In this document: positions 12,467 to 19,392 of the stretch, one piece after another
Numbering within the stretch: position 1 is the stretch's first letter
Layout: every line of letters begins with the position of its first letter
Origin: a virus
Strand: one strand, 5' to 3'
Virus record (IMG/VR): IMGVR_UViG_3300042868_000457
Span: 1 to 31,427 of that record
DNA length: 31,427 nucleotides
Program-made: the position numbers and the translations under genes
Notes under the pieces: generated by a model
Told to the model about the DNA's origin: nothing
Databases searched by the model: none
The model's input: the letters and a program-made list of their open reading frames with translations, nothing else

Positions 12467-14676
12467 TCGATAACATGACTGAAAATTTATCCACCGACAT
12501 TGCAGCCACCGAGCCAATGGATGATGCGGAACTGCAAGCGATCATCACGCAAGACCTGACCGATGCGGTGAGCTATGTTGACAGTGACCTGTCACCCACA
12601 CGCGCCAAGGGGACTGAATACTATCGCGGTGATTTATTTGGCAATGAGGTCGAAGGCAACAGCAAGGTGGTGGCCATGGAGGTTCGGGACACTGTCTCGG
12701 CCATGCTGCCAAGCCTAATGCGTGTTTTCTTTAATTCTGAGAATGTGGTCGAGTTTGCACCCCGTGGACCAGAAGATGTGAAGATGGCGCAGCAGGCGAC
12801 CGACTACGCCAACTATGTATTTCAGAACGACAACAACGGGTTTTTGACGAGCTATGCAATTTTTAAGGATGCATTAGTTCGAAAATGCGGAATAGCCAAA
12901 TTCTGGTGGGAAGATGATGAGAAGGTCCGGATTGAAGAGTACACCGGCCTCGATGACCAGACACTAGAGATGCTGATGCAAGAGCCTGGTGGCGAGGTCA
13001 AGATCATTACGTCTTACCCTGACCCTGCGATTGATGAGGCACAGCTCACAACTGTTGACCCTATGACTGGCGCACCAATGGTGATGCCTGCACCGATGAT
13101 CCATGATGTGCAGATCAAGCGCATCACAAAGGATGGCCGGATCAAGATCATGGCCGTGCCGCCCGAAGAGCTGCTACTGGACAGACGCGCCAGATCGTTT
13201 GACGATTCGACCATCATTGCCCACCGGCAGATGGCCACTATGGCCGACCTGATTGCCATGGGCTATGACCAGGATGAGATTGAAGAGAATCTGTCAACAA
13301 CAGACCTAGACAGCAATGACGAGTATTTGGCGCGTCAGCCACTGAGTACCACTTTTGGTACAAATGACGCGGCCAACCCCATGATGCGCAGAGTGCTATA
13401 CATCGAGGCTTACTCGCGTGTGGACTTTGATGGTGATGGCATTGCAGAGCTTAGAAAAGTCTGCTGCATGGGTGGAGGTTACAAGGTGGTGCGTAATCTG
13501 CCGGCCAGCTACATTCCCTTTGCTGACTTTCCATGTGACCCAGAGCCACACACTTCTCCCTTGGAGGCGATGTCAATTTTTGACATTACCCGTGACTTGC
13601 AAGAAATCAAGTCGGAAATACTTAGAAACACATTGGACAGCCTGGCCCAGAGCATTCACCCACGCACAGCTGTGGTGGAAGGCCAAGTCAACATTGATGA
13701 TGTCTTGAACAACGAGACAGGCGCCATCATTCGCATGAGAGCGCCTGGCATGGTCCAACCCCTGACAACCCCATTTGTGGGTCAGGCCGCATTTCCGATG
13801 ATGGAATACATGGACCAGATCAAAGAAGATCGGACCGGCATGAGCAAGGCGGCCATGGGTCTGAACGCTGACGCCTTGCAGTCCAGCACCAAGGCCGCGG
13901 TGAACGCAACGATATCAGCAAGCCAAGGCCGTATTGAACTGACAGCACGCATTCTGGCCGAAGGCATGAAAAAGCTATTCAAGGGCATTTTGTTCTTGGC
14001 CACAACGCACCAGGACAAAGCCCGAATGGTGCGTATGCGCAATGAGTGGGTGCAGATCGATCCAAGGTTCTGGGATGCCAGTATGGATGCCAACATAAAC
14101 ATTGCTTTGGGCAATGGCGACACCAACGAGAAACTGCAAGCGCTGATGATGATCATGCAAAAGCAAGAGCAAATCTTGCAGCAACTTGGCCCAACAAATC
14201 CCTTGGTCACGCCCCAGCAGTTTAGTAATACCCTACGAAAAATCGTAGAGTTATCTGGCTTCAAAGATGCAACGAGCTTTTTCCAGAATATCCCTGCTGA
14301 CTATGTGCCCCCAACGCCCACACCAAAACCAAGCCCCGAAGAGGTGTTGGCCCAAGTGCAGGCTGAGTCAATCAAGGCTGATATCCAAAAGAAAGCAGCC
14401 GAGCTTGAGTTAAGGCGCCAGCAGATGGTCATGGATGACGACCTGGCGCGTGACAAAATGGCTCAAGATATGTATCTCAAAAAGTATGAAATTGAGCTAA
14501 AGTACAAGTCACAGATCTCTACAGCCGAAATTGATGCGGCTCAGAATATTGATCGTGAAGCAATGCGTCAGCAGGCATTGTTGGCCCAGCAGCAGGCGGC
14601 ACAGTTTGTGTCGCAGCCGCAGCCACCAGCGCCTGAGATGATGCCCCCATCAACCTTTAACGGAATGGCACAGTAA
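12463..14676 (+). CDS. Portal protein, P22-like
   Basis: The 737-residue protein starts on ATGA overlap and follows the P22-type portal layout. EVRDTVSAMLPSLMRVFFNS is the conserved N-terminal helix-rich block. KDALVRKCGIAKFWWED lies in the wing, ASYIPFADFPCDPE precedes the stem, and DRTGMSKAAMGLNADALQSS is the diagnostic stem/clip segment. The last 150 residues form a long Ala/Gln/Glu/Lys helix (QAESIKADIQKKAAELELRR) ending in QQQAAQFVSQPQPP, matching the alpha-helical barrel of P22-like portals. Twelve copies would form the vertex ring through which TerL pumps DNA and to which the adaptor at 18178 binds. Its size matches the family. Confidence 0.9.
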   Translation: MIDNMTENLSTDIAATEPMDDAELQAIITQDLTDAVSYVDSDLSPTRAKGTEYYRGDLFGNEVEGNSKVVAMEVRDTVSAMLPSLMRVFFNSENVVEFAPRGPEDVKMAQQATDYANYVFQNDNNGFLTSYAIFKDALVRKCGIAKFWWEDDEKVRIEEYTGLDDQTLEMLMQEPGGEVKIITSYPDPAIDEAQLTTVDPMTGAPMVMPAPMIHDVQIKRITKDGRIKIMAVPPEELLLDRRARSFDDSTIIAHRQMATMADLIAMGYDQDEIEENLSTTDLDSNDEYLARQPLSTTFGTNDAANPMMRRVLYIEAYSRVDFDGDGIAELRKVCCMGGGYKVVRNLPASYIPFADFPCDPEPHTSPLEAMSIFDITRDLQEIKSEILRNTLDSLAQSIHPRTAVVEGQVNIDDVLNNETGAIIRMRAPGMVQPLTTPFVGQAAFPMMEYMDQIKEDRTGMSKAAMGLNADALQSSTKAAVNATISASQGRIELTARILAEGMKKLFKGILFLATTHQDKARMVRMRNEWVQIDPRFWDASMDANINIALGNGDTNEKLQALMMIMQKQEQILQQLGPTNPLVTPQQFSNTLRKIVELSGFKDATSFFQNIPADYVPPTPTPKPSPEEVLAQVQAESIKADIQKKAAELELRRQQMVMDDDLARDKMAQDMYLKKYEIELKYKSQISTAEIDAAQNIDREAMRQQALLAQQQAAQFVSQPQPPAPEMMPPSTFNGMAQ

Positions 14677-14940
14677 GTGACAAACGAAGACCAGGTAAAC
14701 AAAGGCCGAAAGGCTAGACAGCTGTTGGAGGATGAAACCCTCAACACTGCAATTGCAAAATTGGAAAACGACCAACTTTGGGCATTTAGATCATCTAAAC
14801 CCGAAGAGTCTGTGAAGCGCGAGACAGCGTGGTGCATGTTGCAGGCCATTGATGGCCTAAGACAAGAGTTGATCAAGATTATGGACAACGGAAAAATTGC
14901 ACAGAACGCTATCAGCAAATCACAGAAAAATCTAATTTAA
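14677..14940 (+). CDS. Conserved small helical protein after the portal, 87 residues
   Basis: GTG 14677 directly abuts the portal TAA (14674-14676). The protein contains NKGRKARQLLEDETLNTAIA, then DQLWAFRSSKPEESVKRETA and CMLQAIDGLRQELIKIM. It is a two-helix pattern known from small proteins located between portal and scaffold in many podoviruses, with the conserved W..S.P.....RE.AW core. Its role is unknown; an assembly helper is plausible. It is not a membrane protein. The scaffold gene follows after 9 bases. Confidence 0.75.
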   Translation: MTNEDQVNKGRKARQLLEDETLNTAIAKLENDQLWAFRSSKPEESVKRETAWCMLQAIDGLRQELIKIMDNGKIAQNAISKSQKNLI

Positions 14941-14949
14941 GAAAATACT

Positions 14950-15930
14950 ATGGCAGAAATACAATCAATGAATATGGCCGATGCGGCCAGTGCTATCTCG
15001 GCAATGTTGGCCCCTGATGAAGGACAAGCAGAACTTGACGAGACGCAGCCAGTCGAGGAGTCCGAAGAGGACACCGAGACAGCGGCTTCTGAGGAGGATG
15101 AGTCTGGTGTGGAAGACGCGCCAGACGAAGAGACCTCAGAGGAACAGTCCGAAGAAGAGGAAGAGACCGAGGAGAAAGAACAGCCACAGACTTTCACTGT
15201 CAAAGTAGACGGCAAGGAAGTTTCTGTCACGCTAGACGAACTCCAAAAGGGCTATTCCAGAACTCAGGACTACACTCGGAAAACGCAGCAGATTGCCGAA
15301 GTGCGAAAGCAGGCCGAGCAAGAAACGCAAGCAGTCCGAGCCGAGCGTGAGCAATATGCTCAATTGTTGGGAGCATTGCAAACCCAACTTCAGTCTTCAG
15401 AGCCTCAAGTCGATTTGGAGCGCCTCTACCATGAGGACCCTATCGAGTGGGTGAGGCAAAAGGAAGTCATGCGGGAGCGACAAGAGAAACTCGGTGCTAT
15501 TCAGTCTGAACAGCAACGATTGGCTCAAGTGGCCCAGTATGAACAGCAGCGAGCCATGGAAGCCCAACTTGCCAGCCAGCAAGAAGCTCTATTGGCAGCC
15601 TTGCCAGATTGGAAAGACCCCAAGAAGGCAAAGGCCGAAAAGGCGCTGGTGATTGAGTCTGCGAAGGCGGCAGGCTTTACCGATGAAGATTTGAAGAGCG
15701 TTTACGACCACCGACTGGTTTTACTGTTGCGTAAAGCAGCACTGTTTGACCAAATGGTAAGTAAGCGCCAAGGCATTAAGCCTGTGGTGAACAATGGCCC
15801 ACGAACAGCCAAGCCTGGTGCAGCTGGTCGGGTTTCGACAACAACTGAGGGTACGCGAGCAAAGCAGCGTCTTGCAAAAACTGGTCGCATCGATGATGCG
15901 GCCTCTGCAATTGAACTTTTATTGAAATGA
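14950..15930 (+). CDS. Capsid scaffolding protein
   Basis: The 326-residue protein begins with a short helix (MADAASAISAMLAPDEGQ), followed by an extremely acidic stretch of about 60 residues (VEESEEDTETAASEEDESG and more). The beta segment TFTVKVDGKEVSVTLDEL, common in phage scaffolds, leads to GYSRTQDYTRKTQQIAEV. A long Gln/Glu/Arg coiled coil then runs to about residue 210 (EQQRLAQVAQYEQQRAMEAQ). A basic tail (TRAKQRLAKTGRIDDAASAI) likely binds the coat protein. Acidic N-terminus, coiled coil and basic end are classic scaffold features. The gene lies immediately upstream of the capsid gene and is expelled or degraded in related phages. Confidence 0.85.
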   Translation: MAEIQSMNMADAASAISAMLAPDEGQAELDETQPVEESEEDTETAASEEDESGVEDAPDEETSEEQSEEEEETEEKEQPQTFTVKVDGKEVSVTLDELQKGYSRTQDYTRKTQQIAEVRKQAEQETQAVRAEREQYAQLLGALQTQLQSSEPQVDLERLYHEDPIEWVRQKEVMRERQEKLGAIQSEQQRLAQVAQYEQQRAMEAQLASQQEALLAALPDWKDPKKAKAEKALVIESAKAAGFTDEDLKSVYDHRLVLLLRKAALFDQMVSKRQGIKPVVNNGPRTAKPGAAGRVSTTTEGTRAKQRLAKTGRIDDAASAIELLLK

Positions 15931-15937
15931 GGAAATT

Positions 15938-17167
15938 ATGGCTATCGTAAGTAACACGTTCTTGAGCTATTCAGCCAAGGGCATCCGCGAAGACTTGAGC
16001 AATATCATCACAAATATTGCACCAGAAGAGACTCCATACATGAGCAATATTGGCCGTGAAAACGTGTCAAATGCTTTGTTTGAGTATCAAACAGATACAT
16101 TGGCCGCAGCCGCTGCCAATGCACAGCTTGAGGGCGATGATGTTGCATCGTTTGACGCTGTGACTGCTACTGTGCGTATGCAAAACTATGCGCAGATTTC
16201 ACGCAAGACAATCATCTTGTCAGCTACTGAAGAAGTGGTTAACAAGGCAGGCAGGCGCTCAGAATTAGCCTACCAAATTGCGAAGCGAGGCGCGGAATTA
16301 CGTCGCGACCAAGAATTCGTGATGTTGAATGGCGGTATCGCTGTTTCTGGTGATTCGACAACTGCCCGTGTGACTGCTTCTTTGGGTGCGTTTATCAAGA
16401 CGAACACAGACAAGCAGACCAATGGTACTGATCCATCTTACACAACGCTGCCAAACAGCGCCCGTACAGATGGCAACGTGCGCACATTCACTGAAACCAT
16501 TCTTAAGAATGTGATTCAGAAAGTGTGGACTGCTGGTGGTACACCTAAGATTTTGATGTGCGGTCCTGTTAACAAACAGCGCGTGTCAGGTTTCTCTGGT
16601 ATTGCCTCAAGCCGTTTCAACATTGATGGAGGAGCAAAGCCTGCAACCCTAGTGGGTGCGGTCGATATCTACGTTAACTAATGGCGTCGATAAGCAGTAA
16701 TGCTTATTTGTAACTAGGTGAATTCGGTGAACCTCCTAACTGTCAGGCCGGACAGAGGACAATACCGAGCCAAGCCGAGAAATCGGAAGGTGTAACGACT
16801 AGAGGCGGGAGCCTCGTAGGACCAAGCGGTCCGAAGTGCCTAGCCCCTCATAATGAGGGTGAAGAGATAGTCTGATCTACCAAGTAACTGGTAGCCTCGA
16901 AAGAGGGATGAGAAAATAGCGAATCTCATTTAACATTGATGCAGTGATTTCGGCAATGTGCAAGTGATTGCAAACCGCTTCCAGCGTGAGCGCGATGCAT
17001 GGGTGATCGATCCTGACTATGCCAAGATGACAGTGCTGCGTCCTTACCAGCAAGTTGAATTGGCCAAGACTGGCGATGCTGAAAAGCGTATGCTGATCGT
17101 TGAGTGGGGTCACAAAGTGTTGGCTGAAAATGCCCATGGTTTGGCAGCAGACTTGGTTACTTCTTAA
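15938..17167 (+). CDS. Major capsid protein (DUF5309/SU10-like), intron-split
   Basis: The capsid protein is encoded in two parts, 15938-16674 and 16942-17167, separated by a group I intron. Joined they give 320 residues. Exon 1 starts after TGAGGAAATT and encodes MAIVSNTFLSYSAKGIREDL, SPEETPYMSNI-like IAPEETPYMSNIG, and ISRKTIILSATEEVVNKAGR, typical of DUF5309 HK97-fold capsids. The splice joins IYV to SDFGNVQVIANRFQ, a segment expected to be continuous in this family. Exon 2 ends ENAHGLAADLVTS. Unspliced, translation stops at 16679-16681 after 247 residues (YVN-stop), missing the last P-domain strands. A strong terminator follows at 17184. Confidence 0.88.
16675..16941 (+). ncRNA. Group I self-splicing intron, 267 nt, no ORF
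   Basis: Pairings read from the sequence: P1 joins exon end 16671-16676 to 16682-16687 with T16674.G16684 as the splice-site wobble. P2 is 16690-16695/16702-16707. A P5/P6-region hairpin is 16740-16744/16751-16755. A GAAA-capped hairpin is 16775-16786. P7 is GACTA 16797-16801 with TAGTC 16868-16872, inside the classic GAAGAGATAGTCT. Insert hairpins are 16819-16832 and 16845-16859. P9 is 16877-16882/16889-16894. A GAAA hairpin is 16895-16906 and a P9.2-like stem 16908-16913/16924-16929. The intron ends in G16941. No homing endonuclease ORF fits in it, so it would move only with help. Subgroup not assigned. Confidence 0.88.
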
Positions 17168-17183
17168 TAGTAAACAACGGAAA

Positions 17184-17210
17184 GGGCCAGAGAAATCTGG
17201 CTCTTTTTTT
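17184..17210 (+). terminator. Rho-independent terminator after the capsid gene
   Basis: GGGCCAG (17184-17190) pairs with CTGGCTC (17197-17203), with one G.U, around a 6-base loop, followed by seven T (17204-17210). It lies 16 bases after the capsid stop codon and 3 bases before the next ATG. It probably sets high capsid expression relative to downstream genes. Confidence 0.85.
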
Positions 17211-17213
17211 AAC

Positions 17214-17531
17214 ATGATTCACAAAAGACTATTTAGCGAAAACAAAGATCAAGGCATCAAACGAATTTGGCATGAGAATGCTGAAACTGGCGATGTGACC
17301 ATTGAGACCCAACAAGATGTGACTGCCGTTATTGAGGCCAACAAGGCCATCTATAACGCTGTAGACGAGAAAGCCAACTGGACCGGTGAGTGGCACTTGG
17401 TGGCATCCATCCCCGAATCCCTTTATTACAAGATGAAGGCCGAGGGCAAGATCGATGACCAGGAGTATATGAAACGCTGGCTCAATTCAAGTGATAACCA
17501 ATTCTTTAGAACTCGCCCTGGGAAAGTATGA
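17214..17531 (+). CDS. Conserved phage head-operon protein, 105 residues
   Basis: ATG 17214 follows the capsid terminator immediately, so no Shine-Dalgarno is available other than the T-run and the gene may be read through. The 105-residue protein starts MIHKRLFSENKDQGIKRIWH. It contains DVTIETQQDVTAVIEANKAI, an amphipathic helix, and WHLVASIPESLYYKMKAEGK, and ends DNQFFRTRPGKV. This pattern (…SIPxSLYYKM…WLN.S.N..FRT.PG.V) recurs next to capsid genes in uncultured podoviruses, with no known function. It may be a head-completion or neck protein. It overlaps the next gene by ATGA. Confidence 0.78.
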   Translation: MIHKRLFSENKDQGIKRIWHENAETGDVTIETQQDVTAVIEANKAIYNAVDEKANWTGEWHLVASIPESLYYKMKAEGKIDDQEYMKRWLNSSDNQFFRTRPGKV

Positions 17532-18178
17532 ACTACATTGCTGTATGCACCCCTGCCCGTGATCAGGTCCACACGAATTACACATATTGCATGGTCAATA
17601 TGGTGGCCTATCACACACTCAACACCACAGACGCTATCAGTCTGAAATTGATGCAAGGCACGATTATCCAAAACCAAAGGGCTGACCTTTGCTTGGATGC
17701 CATGGCCGAAGGCTGCACCCACATTCTTTTCATTGACTCTGACATGACCTTTCCACAGGACATGGTCCAGCGGCTCTTAAAGCACGACAAAGAGATTGTG
17801 GCTGCCAACTGTGCCAGGCGCAGAATGCCAACTGGCCCAACAGCCCAGAACTATGACGAAAATGACAAGCGAGTGCCGGTCTACACAATGCCAGAATCCA
17901 CTGGATTGGAAGAGGTGGGGAGCATTGGAACAGGCATAATGCTGATCAAGCGCGAGGTGTTTGAGGGCATGAGTGAGCCATGGTTTGATATGCCGTGGCA
18001 GACCACACGGGGCTACATGGGTGAGGATGTGTTCTTTTGTAAGAAAGCTCAAGAGCTTGGCTACAAAATCTACATCGACCATGACGTCTCAAAGGAAATT
18101 GGCCACATTGGAACATTTGAGTTTCGCCATGACCACACCTGGATTGTGAAAGAGGAAATGGAAAAAGAGGCCCAATAA
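17528..18178 (+). CDS. Glycosyltransferase-like protein (GT-A family 2 type)
   Basis: The 216-residue protein begins YIAVCTPARDQVHTNYTYCM, a GT2-like first strand. ADLCLDAMAEGCTHILFIDS leads into the DxD motif IDSDMTFP (about residues 74-79). A middle SIGTGIMLIKREVFE strand and the acceptor-side MGEDVFFCKKAQELGYKIYI with GED follow, then DHDVSKEIGHIGT. These are the standard motifs of GT-A glycosyltransferases. It is the second such enzyme in the window and differs in sequence from the one at 11263. It sits between capsid and adaptor genes and is co-translated with both neighbours (ATGA and TAATG overlaps). Virion protein glycosylation or host surface modification is possible. Confidence 0.82.
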   Translation: MNYIAVCTPARDQVHTNYTYCMVNMVAYHTLNTTDAISLKLMQGTIIQNQRADLCLDAMAEGCTHILFIDSDMTFPQDMVQRLLKHDKEIVAANCARRRMPTGPTAQNYDENDKRVPVYTMPESTGLEEVGSIGTGIMLIKREVFEGMSEPWFDMPWQTTRGYMGEDVFFCKKAQELGYKIYIDHDVSKEIGHIGTFEFRHDHTWIVKEEMEKEAQ

Positions 18179-18801
18179 TGGCACTGACTACATACACAGA
18201 GCTGAAGTCTTCAATTGCAGACTGGCTCAACCGGTCTGATCTGACAACTGTCATTCCTGACTTTATCTCTCTGGCCGAGGCACAAATCGAAAGAACACTG
18301 CGCACCAGGCAGATGATCATCAGGGCCAATGCGTCTTTTGATGCGCAATATGGCGCTGTGCCTGCTGACTTCTTGGAAGTCAAATCATTGAAACTGACAA
18401 GCACAAACCCGATCACGCCAATGACGTATTTGAGCATTGACGCGCTTGACAATGAGATTGCCAAGTACACGGCCAGTGGCAGACCCAAATTCTTTGGTGT
18501 TGTGGGTGATCAATTCCGCATAGTCCCAACACCTGATGCCAACTACACGACTGAGCTGATCTATTATGCAAAGTTGACAAAGTTATCAAGCAGTGTGGCC
18601 AGCAATTGGTTATTGACTGCAAACCCTGACATTTATCTGTATGGAGCGCTATTGCAGGCTGCACCATATCTGCAAGATGATGCGAGAATTCAGACATGGG
18701 CAACGCTGTATGAGCGAGCTTTAAATGATTCACAAACTGCCGATGATCGTGCGTCTTCATCTGGCGGCACATTGTTAACCCGTGCAAAAACTTTTGGATA
18801 A
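18178..18801 (+). CDS. Head-tail adaptor, SU10/P22 gp4-like
   Basis: The 207-residue protein has the pattern of podoviral adaptor proteins. TTYTELKSSIADWLNRSDLT is followed by VIPDFISLAEAQIERTLRTR, then VPADFLEVKSLKLTS and a YLSIDALDNEIAKYTASGRP loop. FFGVVGDQFRIVPTPD follows, and the end is helical with YLYGALLQAAPYLQDDARIQ. These correspond to the SU10-adaptor and P22 gp4 families, where twelve copies attach below the portal and provide the docking ring for the nozzle. The order capsid, adaptor, tail genes fits. It starts by a 1-base TAATG overlap with the glycosyltransferase gene. Confidence 0.85.
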   Translation: MALTTYTELKSSIADWLNRSDLTTVIPDFISLAEAQIERTLRTRQMIIRANASFDAQYGAVPADFLEVKSLKLTSTNPITPMTYLSIDALDNEIAKYTASGRPKFFGVVGDQFRIVPTPDANYTTELIYYAKLTKLSSSVASNWLLTANPDIYLYGALLQAAPYLQDDARIQTWATLYERALNDSQTADDRASSSGGTLLTRAKTFG

Positions 18802-18807
18802 ATAACC

Positions 18808-19380
18808 ATGTCAAATGAAATTGCAAAATCTGTAGACACTGTGGCAGCCGGCCTAGTGGCCAAAACTCAAAACCAATCATTTGCACGCGCTGGTGGCATT
18901 TACTTCTTTGAATGCATTGGCGCTGACGGCCAAGTCAAGTGGACTGAAAAGTCACACAACCTGGTGGTGAATGAGGGTCTGCAAAACATGGTGGCGGCTT
19001 ACTTAGACGCGGCCACACAGACAACAACTTGGTACTTGGGATTGATCACTGGACCAGGCTCTGGGACAACGATTGCAGCTGCTGACACTTTGGCATCTCA
19101 TGCTAGCTGGACTGAGTTTACAGATTACAGTGGCAACCGAAAGGCTGCCACATTTGGCACGGCCACGACAGCTGACCCGTCTGTGATCAGCACATCAAGC
19201 ACTTCATTTTCAATCACTGGTGCAGGCGGTACAGTGGCTGGTGCATTCTTGGCCAGTGTGGCCACAGGAACATCTGGCATTCTTTTCTCGGCCTCTGACT
19301 TTCAGTCACCAGGCGACAGGATTGTCGTGTCTGGCGATACATTGAATGTGACTTATACATTTTCCCTTGACGCTACTTAA
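18808..19380 (+). CDS. Probable virion structural protein, 190 residues
   Basis: The protein begins MSNEIAKSVDTVAAGLVAKT and contains RAGGIYFFECIGADGQVKWT and HNLVVNEGLQNMVAAYLDAA, the latter typical of small phage tail or fibre-associated proteins. The rest is Thr/Ser/Gly-rich beta structure (WYLGLITGPGSGTTIAAADT; SDFQSPGDRIVVSGDTLNVT). No signal peptide or catalytic motif is present. It lies between adaptor and the large fibre and has a weak ribosome binding site. It may be a fibre anchor or decoration subunit. The family is common in phages but its role is unproven. Confidence 0.75.
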   Translation: MSNEIAKSVDTVAAGLVAKTQNQSFARAGGIYFFECIGADGQVKWTEKSHNLVVNEGLQNMVAAYLDAATQTTTWYLGLITGPGSGTTIAAADTLASHASWTEFTDYSGNRKAATFGTATTADPSVISTSSTSFSITGAGGTVAGAFLASVATGTSGILFSASDFQSPGDRIVVSGDTLNVTYTFSLDAT

Positions 19381-19392
19381 AGAGGTCATTAG

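Noticed and set aside
14937-15230. Minus-strand Ser-rich ORF opposite the scaffold
   Set aside because: It is a shadow of the Glu-rich stretch (GAR codons reversed), with no start signals.
16682-16941. Gap in the capsid gene read as a frameshift, sequencing error or simple intergenic region
   Set aside because: A single indel cannot add 267 bases. The insert has ordered group I pairings, and its removal restores the frame exactly.
16675-16941. Group II intron or inserted IS element
   Set aside because: There is no GUGYG start, domain V hairpin or AY end, no transposase, no terminal inverted repeats and no target duplication. P7 and the terminal G fit group I.
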